From: JAWXBA01 sp048499805 | GTDB lineage: Bacteria; Gemmatimonadota; Gemmatimonadetes; Gemmatimonadales; GWC2-71-9 | Length of the DNA: 64,000 bases | Direction of reading: 5' to 3' | Assembly (NCBI GenBank): GCA_048499805.1 | Contig: JASNZF010000004.1 | Span: forward strand, 1 to 64,000 | Part shown: in pieces, positions 1-10,629 of the stretch | How positions within the stretch are numbered: the first letter of the stretch is position 1 | Layout of the letters: each line of letters starts with the position of its first letter | Notes under the pieces: model-generated | What the model was told of the DNA's origin: nothing | Databases searched by the model: none | Seen by the model: the letters and a program-made list of their open reading frames with translations, nothing else | Position numbers and translations under genes: made by a program

Positions 1-140
1 GGGGGGGGGGGGGGGCGGGGGGGCCCGGGGCCGCGGGGGGGGGGGGGGGCAGGGGGGCCCGGCACCCGACACCCGACACCCCCAGCCCCCCAGCCCCCCG
101 CCCCCAGCCCCCAACCCCCCCCCCCCCCCCCCCCCCCCCC
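1..140. repeat. G/C homopolymer-rich low-complexity edge
   Basis: This stretch is almost entirely runs of G (1-50) and C (115-141), with short CACCCGACACC-like and CCCAGCCCC words between. The same words occur, less degenerate, at 5690-5757, 9165-9250 and 51000-51068. I read it as a collapsed or badly sequenced version of the G-rich tract that follows several minus-strand genes here, or as a contig end. It hides the end of the neighbouring deacetylase gene. Confidence 0.6.
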
Positions 141-1049
141 CGGCACCTGCGGCGCCGCCGGCACCACCAGCCCGCGGCTCACGATCCAGCGCTCCAGCCA
201 TGAGGGGCCCCGATTGCCGACGTAGGTGTCGGGCAGTCGGTACACCGGGTCGGCCATCGCCGCCTCGAGCGTCACGAACTCATAGCCCCGGCGCTGCATC
301 ATCTCCACCAGCGGGGCGAGGTAATCGGCGTTGAGCCAGTTGGCATGGAGCAGGAGCACCTGGGCCGGCTCGCGGGTGAGCAGGGTCATCGAGAGCCGCT
401 CATAGTAGCCGAACATCCTCGCCATGTAGCGGACATAGTCGGTGCCCAGCCGCTGCATCAGCGCACTGTCCCCGGCGGCCCGGGCCCGGGCGTAGGCGGC
501 GGCGTAGAGGTACTCGTCGCTGTCGATCGTCACCGGCGCCACCGTGTAGCCGTGCCGCGCCAGGACGCGCTCTGCCGCGGCCTTGTGCTCCGCATCCCGG
601 CCGGTGTTCAGCGTGGGGTGGCGAAAGTAGCGCGGCACGCACCCGCGCGCCTCCAGCAGCTGCCGGGTCACCTGCTCCCCGCGCAGCAGGTCGGCTTCGA
701 ATTCGGCGATGGTGGCGTTGTACAACCGGAGGTGGGAATAGGTGTGGTTGCCGAGTTCATGGCCGGCGTCGAGCCAGCCATCGAGCAGGTCGATGCGCCC
801 CTGCCGCTCTCCGGGCACCTCGTCGAGTTTGCCCTCGTTCACGAACCCGGTCGCGGGGATCCGGTACGCCGCGAGCTCGTCGAGCAGCTGGGTGGTCAGG
901 GTGCGGACGTCGGCCAGGGACACGATGCGCGTGGCCGGCAGGTCATCGAAGGTCACCGCAACCTGCCGGACGGTGCGCCCGGCCTGGGCCTCCCCCTGGG
1001 ACGAGGGGACGGTCAGGAAGAGGAGCAGGACAACCCAGGCGTGGCGCAC
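141..1049 (-). CDS. Polysaccharide deacetylase (NodB homology), 3' end obscured
   Basis: A likely metal-dependent carbohydrate or peptidoglycan N-deacetylase, exported. Read on the minus strand from a GTG at 1049, it starts with a hydrophobic signal sequence (VLLLFLTVPSSQGEAQA). It then shows the NodB signatures: TFDDLPAT (catalytic Asp and metal Asp), GNHTYSH (the HxxxH metal site) and RYFRHP. About 303 codons are open, and no stop is met before the frame runs into the poly-G edge, giving a terminal glycine run that is probably not native. The GTG lies 2 bases beyond the stop of the upstream beta-barrel gene, so translation is probably coupled and the two share a transcript with the metallo-hydrolase upstream. 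Substrate unknown. Family assignment is confident; the 3' end is not. Confidence 0.8.
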
Positions 1050-1051
1050 TC

Positions 1052-1624
1052 TCAGAAGCGAACTCCAAGGCGTGGCGAGATGATGGCCCGGGTATGCCCC
1101 GGGGCCGGGGTCAATAGTTGAGCGGTGAGTCCCAGTGAGAGTCGGCGCTTGGCAGACCAGGGAGCGACCCAGAGCGAGGCGAATCCTCCTGCCCCCGCCG
1201 ATTGCACCCCGTCCGGTGAATGGCCGACCACCCCGCCAAGGTACGCCCGAAACCGCGATCCGGCCAGCGACACCCCGAGACGGAGGTCATACAGCGACCC
1301 CGACACCACCGCGTCCGGGGCCGGGTTGGGCGGCGCGCACGGCCCCTCCGGCAGGCAGGGGGAGACGATCAACTGGCCGGAGGCCCTGGTGCCCCAGAAC
1401 GCCCCGACCCCCGCCACCAGCCCGAGGCGCCCTGCCAGATGGTGATCCCAGTCCAGGCCCGCCGCGACACCCTCCATGCCCGAGCGTGCGGAAACCGCCG
1501 AGGAAGCGGTGCGGATCCGGTAGGCCGGGCCGATCGACAGCTGAAGGCCGCCAGGGGCCTGGGCGGAAAGCGCGGGCACCACGCACAGGGCGGCAAGGAC
1601 GGCAAGGCGGAAGGTGCGGGTCAT
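1052..1624 (-). CDS. Exported outer-membrane beta-barrel-like protein
   Basis: A 190-aa protein with a classical signal peptide (MTRTFRLAVLAALCVVPALS followed by AQA), alternating hydrophobic/polar strands and a C-terminal phenylalanine (LGVRF), all usual for small outer-membrane barrels. Two cysteines around residues 89-96 may form a loop disulfide. No enzyme motif is visible. Its start overlaps the stop of the upstream metallo-hydrolase by 4 bp (ATGA), and its stop is 2 bp from the deacetylase start, so the three genes are probably one operon. Function unknown; a structural or porin-like role is an inference. Confidence 0.7.
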   Translation of the reverse strand: MTRTFRLAVLAALCVVPALSAQAPGGLQLSIGPAYRIRTASSAVSARSGMEGVAAGLDWDHHLAGRLGLVAGVGAFWGTRASGQLIVSPCLPEGPCAPPNPAPDAVVSGSLYDLRLGVSLAGSRFRAYLGGVVGHSPDGVQSAGAGGFASLWVAPWSAKRRLSLGLTAQLLTPAPGHTRAIISPRLGVRF

Positions 1625-2718
1625 GGAACCTCCGGAATCGTATCATCCAGCCGGCCATCGGCCTCCTGGTACACCCGCTGCACGAACCAATCGACCAAAT
1701 ACAGGGCAAACACCGGTTCGCGGGCGGCATCGCCCTCGGTGATCCGCCCGCGCAACGCGAGGACCTCCGCATCCGCCAGGATCGCGCCCCGGGCCTGTTG
1801 CCACGTCTCGCCCCGTCCCCTGGCCGCCAGCGCCAGCGCCCGCTCGCGCCGGAGCAGCGCAAGCGTCGCGTGCAACCGCGACTCGTCCCGCATCGGCGCC
1901 CCATGCCCCGGCACCAGGATCGACGCATCCAGGGCATCGATCGCCTCGAGCGTCCGGATCCATCCGTCGGGATAGCAGAACAGCGCGAAGGTGATCGGGT
2001 TGATCAGCAGGTCGCCGAGCACCACGAGGCGCTCCGCGGGGAGGTACAGGTAGGTGTCGCCGGGTGTGATGGCCCGGTCGTGATGCCGGAGCTGGACCAG
2101 GCGATCGCCCAGCTGGAGGGTGAGGCTGTCGGTGAAGGTGCGGCTGGGCAGGATGGGACGGAAGTTTCGCTTCTGCGCCAGGAACCACTCATCCAGTGCC
2201 ACGTGGGCCGCCAGGCCAATGCTGTCGGCAGGGCCAGGTGCATCGGGCCCGCCGCGCGAGAGCTGGCCCCGCACGGCCGCGATGTGACCGGGCAGCTGGA
2301 CATCGAGCCCGGGCTGGTTGAATGCGATCGCCGGTCCCGCCATCAGCCGGCGGCTCGCCTCATGGCTGATCACCTCCAATCCGGGGAATGCGTCCCGGTA
2401 CACCTCGGCGCCATACCAATGGTCCCAGTGCCAGTGTGACAGCACCAGGTACCGCACCGGCAGTGGCGTCAGCTTCCGGATCTCGGCGAGCACCGCCCGG
2501 GCGGCATCCGGCGTCCCGTTGGCGTCGAAGACGAGTACCCCGTCGTCCCCCACGATGACCACCGCGTTGCCGTCGAGTCCGACATCGCCGTACGGTGCGG
2601 TCTGGAAGAGATGGACACCCGGCGCCACATCCACGCGGGTCGGCGCGGGTCGCTGCTGGGCGGACAGGACCGACAGGGTGGACAGGAGAGACAGGGCGGA
2701 CAGGCGGAAGACGCGCAT
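1621..2718 (-). CDS. Exported metallo-beta-lactamase-fold hydrolase
   Basis: A periplasmic MBL-fold hydrolase of about 365 aa. A signal peptide ends near LSVLSAQQ. The metal-binding signature LSHWHWDHWYG fits HxHxDH, followed by downstream metal ligands in VVLGDLLINP and LVPGHGAPM. A GTG five codons upstream (2733) is also open, but the ATG at 2718 gives a normal signal peptide. Family members include beta-lactamases, glyoxalase-II-like enzymes and lactonases, and the sequence alone does not decide which this is. It is the first gene of the probable operon with the beta-barrel (4-bp overlap) and deacetylase genes. A second, dissimilar MBL protein is encoded at 10630-11547. Confidence 0.82.
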   Translation of the reverse strand: MRVFRLSALSLLSTLSVLSAQQRPAPTRVDVAPGVHLFQTAPYGDVGLDGNAVVIVGDDGVLVFDANGTPDAARAVLAEIRKLTPLPVRYLVLSHWHWDHWYGAEVYRDAFPGLEVISHEASRRLMAGPAIAFNQPGLDVQLPGHIAAVRGQLSRGGPDAPGPADSIGLAAHVALDEWFLAQKRNFRPILPSRTFTDSLTLQLGDRLVQLRHHDRAITPGDTYLYLPAERLVVLGDLLINPITFALFCYPDGWIRTLEAIDALDASILVPGHGAPMRDESRLHATLALLRRERALALAARGRGETWQQARGAILADAEVLALRGRITEGDAAREPVFALYLVDWFVQRVYQEADGRLDDTIPEVP

Positions 2719-2830
2719 GGTCGGATCCGGCACGAGGATGTCAGGCGCTCACGGCACCAAAACTACTGCGCGTTCCGCCAGGAAGCTTGGACATTCTTGT
2801 GGGCCAGCAGCGGCTCCGCCTGCCGGGGGC

Positions 2831-2858
2831 AAGATCCCTCGCTCCGCTCGGGATGACA
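2831..2858. repeat. REP-like palindrome, GGGATGACA family
   Basis: The core is AAGATCCCTCGCTCCGCTCGGG followed by ATGACA, with inverted arms CCCTCGCT and CGCTCGGG-like. It recurs with small changes at 5541, 5620, 8819, 8920, 9000, 9100, 10517, 15909, 41063, 44148, 44240 and 44330. Here it lies between the MBL gene start and the PBP1A gene end, next to a G-rich tract. Confidence 0.85.
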
Positions 2859-2882
2859 CCTTGCGTCCACACCAGCGCCTCA

Positions 2883-2944
2883 CCCCTAGCCCCTGCCCCC
2901 TAGCCCCTAGCCCCTAGCCCCTAGCCCCTAGCCCCCAGCTCCTA
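2883..2944 (-). repeat. (GGGGCTA)n G-rich tract at gene end
   Basis: On the minus strand this reads GGGAATAGGGAATAGGAG and then repeated GGGGCTA units. The first part supplies the last codons and the TAG stop of the PBP1A gene. Four or more runs of four G with 3-base loops fit a G-quadruplex consensus, on the same strand as the mRNA. Related tracts follow the genes ending at 5761, 9256, 10630, 51054 and 53230. Confidence 0.8.
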
Positions 2945-5203
2945 TTCCCTATTCCCCGCCCGCCTCCGCCCCTCCCGCACCTGCTCCATCACCTGCGCCA
3001 CCAGGTCCGCGGCCCGGCCCTCCAGCTGGTTGCCCCAGCGACGATAGAGTTCCTCGAGCACCTCCTCGCCACGAACCGCTCCGCGCAGCTGGCCCCGAAG
3101 CTCCCGGACCTCGTTCTCCAGGTCCTCCCAGTCATCGGGATCGCCCCAGTCACCCCAATCGCCCCACTCCCCCCAGCCCCGGCCCCGGTTGCCATCGAAG
3201 CAGCCCCGGTTCGCCGGCTCGGTTCCCTCCAGGAAGTACTCGCGCGACCCGCACTCCCAGAACCAGTCGCCGCCGGAGGCCACCGTCGCCTCGACGATCC
3301 CGTCCGGCGGCCGGGGCGCGTCCCAGCCGTTCCGCGGTACGACCGCGTCCAGGAAGCTGGCCGCGATCGGCAGCGCCGCCGTGGCCCCGGGCATCCCGAT
3401 GCTCTGGCCGTCGTCGCGCCCGACCCACACCGCCACCACCAGCGTCGGCGCATACGCCACGAACCAGGCGTCGCGCCAGTCGTTGGAGGTGCCGGTCTTG
3501 CCGGCGATGCCCTCGAACCGGCCCCGGTGGTTGAGCGCACGCCCAGTGCCCCGGCTCACCACCCCCTGCAGCGCGGAGGTGACCAGGAACGTCGCGGCGG
3601 GATCGGCCACCCGGCTCCGCTGCGGCTGGAGATCCACATCAACCTTGGCGCCCACCTCGCTGCGACCCAGCACCGCTCGCGAGGTGGCCAGCTCGCCCTG
3701 GGTGGCGAGGACCCCGTAGGCCCGCGCCAGTTCGAGCAGCGTCACCTCCGCGCTCCCCAGCGCCAGGCTCGGTACCGGCTGCATCGGGCCGCTGATGCCC
3801 AGCCGGCGTGCGGTGGCCACGATCCGCTCGGGACCCACCTGCATCCCGATCCGCGCAAAGGGAACGTTGAGCGATTGCTCCATCGCCTCGCGGAAGGTCA
3901 CCGCACCGCGAAACTCACCGTCGTAGTTGGCCGGCTGCCACATCTCGCCGCCAGCCCGGACCCGGAGCGGGGTGTCGTCCACCATCGACGCGAGGGTGAA
4001 CGCGGGATCCCCCCTCCCCTGCCGCTCGAGGGCCGCCAGCGCGACGATCGGCTTGAACGCGCTCCCCGGCTGGCGCCGGGCCTGGGTGGCACGATTGAAC
4101 TGCGACCGGCCATACTCGGCGCCGCCGACCATCGCGAGGATCTCACCGGTGCGCGGGTCGAGCGCCACCAGCGCCGCCTCGACATCCCGGGCCTGCCGCC
4201 GCAACCGGCCCACCCAACTGCGCACCGCCGATTCCGCCGCACGCTGTAGTTCCGCGTCCATCGTGGTGTAGACGGCCATGCCCCGATCCGCGGTGCGCTT
4301 CGGCACCTCGTTGCGGACGTGGTCGCGGAACCAGCGGCCGTCCACCGTCTCGGTCGGGTGCTCCCGGCGCGAGACCCCGGTGGTCGCGGCCCGCCGGGCC
4401 GCGGGGCCGTTCACCCGCACCTGGTCGATCATCAGCGAAAGCACCAGGTTGCGCCGCGCCCGCGCCGCTTCCGGGTGCCGCGCCGGCGCATAGCGATTCG
4501 GCGCCTGGATCATCCCCGCCAGCAACGCCGACTCGGCGATCCCGATCCGCTCCACATTCTTGCCGAAGTAGAACTGCGCCGCCGCTCCGACACCGTGAAT
4601 CGGGCGGGCGCCATCCTGGCCGAGGTAGATCTCGTTCAGGTACGCCTCGAGGATCTGGTCCTTGGTGTAGCGCGACTCCAGGGCCAGCGCCAGGGCCGCC
4701 TCCCGCACCTTGCGGAGGATGGTGCGGCTGTGTGAGAGGTAGAGGTTCTTGGCCAGCTGCTGCGTCAGCGTGCTGCCACCCTGGCTGATCCCCCCGGCCC
4801 GGACGTTGGCCACCATCGCCCCGGCGATCCGCCGGAGGTCCAGGCCGAAGTGGTCGTAGAAGCGCTGGTCCTCGACCGCCAGGACCGCCTGCACGAGCGC
4901 ATCCGGGATGTCGTCCAGTTCCACCGGGATCCGGGATTCCATCGGGCGGCCGTCGAGGGTGCTGAATGCCACCGGCCGTGCCCGGCCCCCACCCCAGGGG
5001 TCGGGCCGGCTGTGGAGGGCCGAGACCTGGCGCTGCTCTGGCGTCGCAAGTCGGCCCCGGACAAAGGCTTCCGTGAGGATGCCGAGACTCGCCAGGACCC
5101 CTGCCACCAGGGTGTACTTGAGCAACCGCCGGGCAAGGGGACGAAACTGGAATCGGGGACGCTCTGGGACCTGTTCCTGCGGCTGCGCGATCTGGTCGTC
5201 CAT
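2942..5203 (-). CDS. Bifunctional penicillin-binding protein 1A (murein polymerase/transpeptidase)
   Basis: A class A PBP of about 753 aa that polymerises and cross-links peptidoglycan in the periplasm. Short cytoplasmic tail, one membrane segment (residues ~29-47), then a GT51 glycosyltransferase domain (catalytic Glu in AVEDQRFYDHFG, E111; GGSTLTQQLAKN). The transpeptidase domain has SAFKP (nucleophile Ser ~377), a SLN motif and KTGTS (~568). The ATG at 5203 was chosen because an AGGAGG-type site (CAGGAGGGCCATATG) precedes it and the membrane segment follows; longer upstream reading runs through repeats. The C terminus is unusual: a Trp-Gly-Asp-rich stretch (WGEWGDWGDWGD, ~680) and then a charged coiled-coil-like segment. 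The last residues (GNRE) and the stop come from a GGGAATA repeat. Confidence 0.92.
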   Translation of the reverse strand: MDDQIAQPQEQVPERPRFQFRPLARRLLKYTLVAGVLASLGILTEAFVRGRLATPEQRQVSALHSRPDPWGGGRARPVAFSTLDGRPMESRIPVELDDIPDALVQAVLAVEDQRFYDHFGLDLRRIAGAMVANVRAGGISQGGSTLTQQLAKNLYLSHSRTILRKVREAALALALESRYTKDQILEAYLNEIYLGQDGARPIHGVGAAAQFYFGKNVERIGIAESALLAGMIQAPNRYAPARHPEAARARRNLVLSLMIDQVRVNGPAARRAATTGVSRREHPTETVDGRWFRDHVRNEVPKRTADRGMAVYTTMDAELQRAAESAVRSWVGRLRRQARDVEAALVALDPRTGEILAMVGGAEYGRSQFNRATQARRQPGSAFKPIVALAALERQGRGDPAFTLASMVDDTPLRVRAGGEMWQPANYDGEFRGAVTFREAMEQSLNVPFARIGMQVGPERIVATARRLGISGPMQPVPSLALGSAEVTLLELARAYGVLATQGELATSRAVLGRSEVGAKVDVDLQPQRSRVADPAATFLVTSALQGVVSRGTGRALNHRGRFEGIAGKTGTSNDWRDAWFVAYAPTLVVAVWVGRDDGQSIGMPGATAALPIAASFLDAVVPRNGWDAPRPPDGIVEATVASGGDWFWECGSREYFLEGTEPANRGCFDGNRGRGWGEWGDWGDWGDPDDWEDLENEVRELRGQLRGAVRGEEVLEELYRRWGNQLEGRAADLVAQVMEQVREGRRRAGNRE

Positions 5204-5760
5204 ATGGCCCTCCTGATAGAGGTCTGACGCCTGGAGCGGCCGGATGGTTTCATTTTGGGACGGGGTGGGGCAGGCGGGCAGGCGGGCAGGTGGGCAGGCG
5301 GGTATACCCGCACAGATGCGGTCTTGTGCCCGGGTATACCCGTCGATATCGGTTCCACACGTTGGTGTGGTGGAACAAACATCAGATGTCCGCTCAGCCA
5401 TCACGAGGGAAACGCAGATCAAGTCGTGGAGTCGAAGTCAATGCATCGCGCTGGTGGAGGCCGGCAATGCCGACTGGCGTGACCTCGCCCGGGGGTGGTT
5501 TCAATAGTCGGTGGGCAAGGGCCCTCACTCGAAGATGGAGTGTCATCCCGAGCGGAGCGAGGGATCTGTTCAACGCGAGATCGACATCGACTCGAGAGAT
5601 GGAGCCCGCTCACCATCGACAAGATCCCTCACCCGCGCTCCGCGCGGGCTTCGGGATGACACTCCTCTGGCCACACTGGCTCCACCGACACCTGCCACCC
5701 GACACCCCATTCGCCATCCCCTAGCCCCTAGCCCCTAGCCCCCAGTCCCCAGTCCCCACC
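5204..5760. repeat. Repeat-filled intergenic region with GTATAC palindromes and a long inverted REP pair
   Basis: No gene is seen here. Near the PBP1A start are tandem GGGCAGGC words (5270-5300) and two perfect palindromes: GCGGGTATACCCGC (5298-5311) and CGGGTATACCCG (5331-5342). At 5539-5665 an outer inverted repeat (GGAGTGTCATCCCGA and its complement) encloses two REP cores. 5716-5757 is a (CCCCTAG)n tract directly beyond the stop of the NmrA-like gene. The GTATAC palindromes are placed where a regulator of PBP1A could bind, but nothing else supports that. Confidence 0.7.
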
Positions 5761-6522
5761 TCACCGCCCCACCACCCCCACCGCCCGCCGCAGGTACTGG
5801 TCCGAGGTCAACTGGTCCAGCATGAACCCCGCCACGTCGGCGCGCGACACCCGGCGGGTCAGGAGGTAACTGCCCACCATCTCGCCATGCCGCACCGTGC
5901 CTCGTGCCGCCCCGTTCGTCAGCACGCCCGGACGCACGATGATCCACTGCAGGCTGCTCTCGGCGAGTTCCATCTCCTGCACCGTCTTGTCCCAGTAGTA
6001 GAACGGCAGGATGACGGGAATGACGAACAGGGTGTAGTACAGGCCCAGCCGGAAGGCGCTGTGGCCGACACCGAGTGACGTTTCGCAGACCAGGCGGCGC
6101 ACGCCGTGCCGTTCCATCGCACCGACCAGGTGCCAGGTTCCGTCCGAGAGGATCCGCGACGGCCCGAGAAAGCGCTTGTGGCCCAGGGCACAGAGCACCG
6201 CCTGCTGCCCCTCCACCGCCGCCTCCACCGTCGCGGCGTCGAGGATGTTCCCCACCACCTCGCAGAGCTTGGGATCGGTGATCCCCAGCCGGCGCGGCTG
6301 GCGCACCAGCGCCGTTACCGTCATGCCGCGTGCCAGCGCCTGCCGCACCAGCTCCCGCCCGGTGCCGCCGGTCGCGCCGATGACCAGCACCCGGGTGATC
6401 GGGGGACGGACCGTCTCGAGCGGCGGCGGGGGCGCGCGGAGCGGCAGCCCCGCGCGCCGGAGCGCGACGTTGAGGGCGATGGCATAGGTCAGGTAGAGGG
6501 CCAGCACGATCCAGGGGACCAC
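5761..6522 (-). CDS. NAD(P)-binding NmrA-like/atypical SDR oxidoreductase
   Basis: A 253-aa protein starting with a hydrophobic membrane-anchor-like segment (residues 1-20) followed by a Rossmann dinucleotide motif, VLVIGATGGTGRELV (~45-59). The canonical SDR Tyr-x3-Lys pair is not clear, which suits the atypical NAD(P)H-binding (NmrA-like) branch. Members act as redox sensors or small-molecule reductases. A second hydrophobic stretch (LGLYYTLFVIPVILPFYYW, ~160-178) supports membrane association. It is a single gene flanked by repeats; the TGA stop is followed by GGTGGGGACTGGGG. Substrate unknown. Confidence 0.8.
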   Translation of the reverse strand: MVPWIVLALYLTYAIALNVALRRAGLPLRAPPPPLETVRPPITRVLVIGATGGTGRELVRQALARGMTVTALVRQPRRLGITDPKLCEVVGNILDAATVEAAVEGQQAVLCALGHKRFLGPSRILSDGTWHLVGAMERHGVRRLVCETSLGVGHSAFRLGLYYTLFVIPVILPFYYWDKTVQEMELAESSLQWIIVRPGVLTNGAARGTVRHGEMVGSYLLTRRVSRADVAGFMLDQLTSDQYLRRAVGVVGR

Positions 6523-6694
6523 GGCGCCTCCTCGATGGGGGGATTTCTGAACTTACCACCGACCGGCACCCCTGCCCGGCAATCATGAACCGTGGATGAA
6601 GTCGGTGCGAAACAATGTTTCCCCTCCTTGCCGCCAGCGGGGGCGCGCCGTAGCGTGGAGGCATCCGCTCTATCCCGTCCCCCGGGAGGTTCCC

Positions 6695-8656
<1,962 letters not shown>

Positions 8657-8659
8657 GGC

Positions 8660-8830
8660 AAGCGTCAACCCGAGGAGCCGTGCAGCGAACGGAGGGTCAA
8701 CCCGAGGAGCCGTGCCGCAAACGGAGCGTCATCCCGAGGAGCCGTGCAGCAAGCGGAGCGTCAACCCAAGGCGCCCGCAGCAAACGATGCGTCATCCCGA
8801 GGAGCCCGCAGCAACGGACCGTCATCCCGA
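8660..8830. repeat. Tandem half-REP array, ~30-33 bp units
   Basis: About six head-to-tail copies of a unit like GTCATCCCGAGGAGCCGTGC plus GCAAACGGAGC, with GTCAACCC variants. They lie directly after the hydrolase stop and run into a complete nested inverted element. The units vary along their whole length and have no unique spacers, so this is tandem amplification of one REP arm, not a CRISPR. Confidence 0.8.
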
Positions 8831-9127
8831 GGAGCCCACAGGGCGACGAGGGATCTTGTTCTCGGGAAGCGGAGTCCAGCCATTGACGCAGGACTCCGCC
8901 CAAACCCCGCCAAGATCCCTCGCTACGCTCGGGATGACACTCCGCTTGCCCGGGGGGTCCCACGACCCCGGGAGGTGGATCCCGAGGAGCCGTGCCGCAA
9001 ACGGAGCGTCATCCCGAGGAGCCCACAGGGCGACGAGGGATCTTGCTCTCGGGAGGCGGAGTCCCGCTACTGAGGCAGGACTCCGCCCAAACCCCGGCAA
9101 GATCCCTCGCTATGCTCGGGATGACAC
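8819..9127. repeat. Two ~125-bp triple-nested inverted repeat elements (BIME/MITE-like)
   Basis: Copies lie at about 8819-8942 and 8999-9127. Each has three nested arms: an outer GTCATCCCGA with its complement, a middle GAGGGATCTTG with CAAGATCCCTC, and an inner GCGGAGTCC with GGACTCCGC. Related complete or partial copies are at 44104-44172 and 44211-44364. The nesting could fold into one long hairpin in RNA or a cruciform in DNA. No reading frame is inside. The rest of the gap to 9255 is CACCCGACACC words and a (CCCCTAG)-type tract. Confidence 0.8.
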
Positions 9128-9255
9128 TCCCGGTGCACCGGGACGCCACCCACCACCTCCACCCACTACCTGACACCCGACACCCCACACCCCATTCCCC
9201 ATTCCCTGTTCCCTGTTCCCTAGCCCCCAGTCCCCAGCCCCCAGCCCCTCCCTCC

Positions 9256-10449
9256 TCACTTCCTCCCAAACACCGCCCCGTGCGGGACCCCGTTCAGCGA
9301 CAGCCCCGGCACCGACGCCCCCTCCTCGCGGAACCGTTCGTCCAGCTCGAGGGCGCCGGTCGTCGAGTCATAGGTCAAAAGCAAGACCCGGCCCCGCAGC
9401 GTCCCGTATCCGGTCAGCGCCACGCGATTCGTGTTCGGTTCCAGTGAGATCCAGTGCGGCACCTCACCCTCGCGCAGGGTCACTCGACCCACTTCCCGCG
9501 GCTCGGCGGGATTCGAGACGTTCAGGCTCACGACCGCCGGGATCGACGGCACCGTCACGAGGTAGTGATCGCCATGCACCACCGGGATCGCGCAGTAGGT
9601 GTCGTCCTTGCGCGGGAACGACGCCACCAGCCGACCCGCCGGTGCGTCGCCCTCGAGTCCCTCGAGCAGGTAGAGCCCGCAATTGAAGGTCGACACCAGC
9701 ACCGTCCGCCCATCGGCCAGCAGGCGCGGTTCGGCGGTGTAGTTGGCCTCGTCGCCGAGCGGGCCCTGGGGGAGGGTGATGGTGTGGAGCAGGGTCAGGT
9801 CGGAGAGCCGCCAGACCTGGAGCTGGTTGGCGGTGTAGGGGTTTGCGTCGTCCATGTCGGTCGTGGTGCTGACAATCCGGTCAAGCGAGGGGATCGGCAG
9901 CGCCGAGTAGGTGCGGAGGCCGCGATCCACGCCGGGCCCGAACGAGGAGCTGGAGCGGAGCACCTCGCCGCGCGGGGTCATCTCCACCAGGCCGCCGGGG
10001 ATCATGCCGGCGGAGTCGTGGCCCATCTGGAAGGTGGCCAGGACGTTGCCGTTGGGCAGCCGTTCAAAGGTGTGGGGGTGGGAGTAGCCGGCCAGGTCAC
10101 CGAACTGCGAGATGATCCGCGGTTCGGTGGGAGTGTTGAGGTCGAAGGTGAAGGTCTGCCCGGTGGCGAAGCCGTTGGCCAGGAGGAGTCCGTCGGCGGC
10201 CAGGGCATGCTCGGTGTGGTGCGGGACGTTGGCGCGTCCGGGGACCGGCACCGTCGTGACCAGCGCACCATAGCGGTCCTCGGCGGGCCGCACATCCAGC
10301 ACCGCCAGGTAGTCGGGCTGGGTGCTGTCGGCGCCGGCGGTCCAGAGATAGAGATAGTCGCTGGACGGGGTCGCCGGCGCGTCGGTACCAGGCGCGGCAC
10401 AACCAGCGACCAGCGCGGCCACGAGCGGGAGTCGGGCTAGGCGGTGCAT
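9256..10449 (-). CDS. SBP56/methanethiol oxidase-type propeller lipoprotein
   Basis: A 397-aa protein beginning with a lipoprotein signal (LVAALVAGCAAPG; lipobox LVAGC). The mature part resembles the selenium-binding protein 56 / methanethiol oxidase family along its whole length: YLYLWTAGAD, PHHTEHALAADGLLLANG, HPHTFERLPNGNVLATFQ, GGLVEMTPRGEV, VQVWRLSDL-like QLQVWRLSDLTLL, AEPRLLADGRTVLVSTFNCGLY, VPHWIS and a final PHGAVF. The conserved TFNCG cysteine and HH/PH histidines (metal ligands in family members) are present. Membrane-anchored export is unlike the cytosolic eukaryotic homologues. Activity on thiols is inferred from the family. Flanked by REP elements, apparently monocistronic. Confidence 0.85.
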   Translation of the reverse strand: MHRLARLPLVAALVAGCAAPGTDAPATPSSDYLYLWTAGADSTQPDYLAVLDVRPAEDRYGALVTTVPVPGRANVPHHTEHALAADGLLLANGFATGQTFTFDLNTPTEPRIISQFGDLAGYSHPHTFERLPNGNVLATFQMGHDSAGMIPGGLVEMTPRGEVLRSSSSFGPGVDRGLRTYSALPIPSLDRIVSTTTDMDDANPYTANQLQVWRLSDLTLLHTITLPQGPLGDEANYTAEPRLLADGRTVLVSTFNCGLYLLEGLEGDAPAGRLVASFPRKDDTYCAIPVVHGDHYLVTVPSIPAVVSLNVSNPAEPREVGRVTLREGEVPHWISLEPNTNRVALTGYGTLRGRVLLLTYDSTTGALELDERFREEGASVPGLSLNGVPHGAVFGRK

Positions 10450-10516
10450 GCGATGACCTGAGTTGGGGGTGACGGAATCTAGCAGGGGCCGGTGGTGTGG
10501 GGCGCACCACTGGGAA

Positions 10517-10629
10517 TGTCATCCCGAGGAGCCCGCAGGGCGACGAGGGATGACACTCCTTGGGCCACATCGGCACCACCCGACACCCGACACCCAGAAC
10601 CCCATTCCCTAGCCCCCAGCCCCCAGCCC
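10517..10629. repeat. REP element plus CCCTAG tract
   Basis: 10517-10556 is a compact REP pair (GTCATCCCGAGGAGCCCGCA and then GGCGACGAGGGATGACA). 10575-10629 holds CACCCGACACCC words and CCCCAGCCCC, which on the minus strand form the G-rich tract that starts with the TAG stop of the next gene. Confidence 0.7.

Noticed and set aside
345..1121. Long plus-strand open frame over the deacetylase region
   Set aside because: It is the antisense of the NodB-type gene; the minus strand has the signal peptide and all catalytic motifs.
8660..8830. CRISPR-like short repeats
   Set aside because: Units vary over their full length and have no unique spacers; they are degenerate arms of the REP family.
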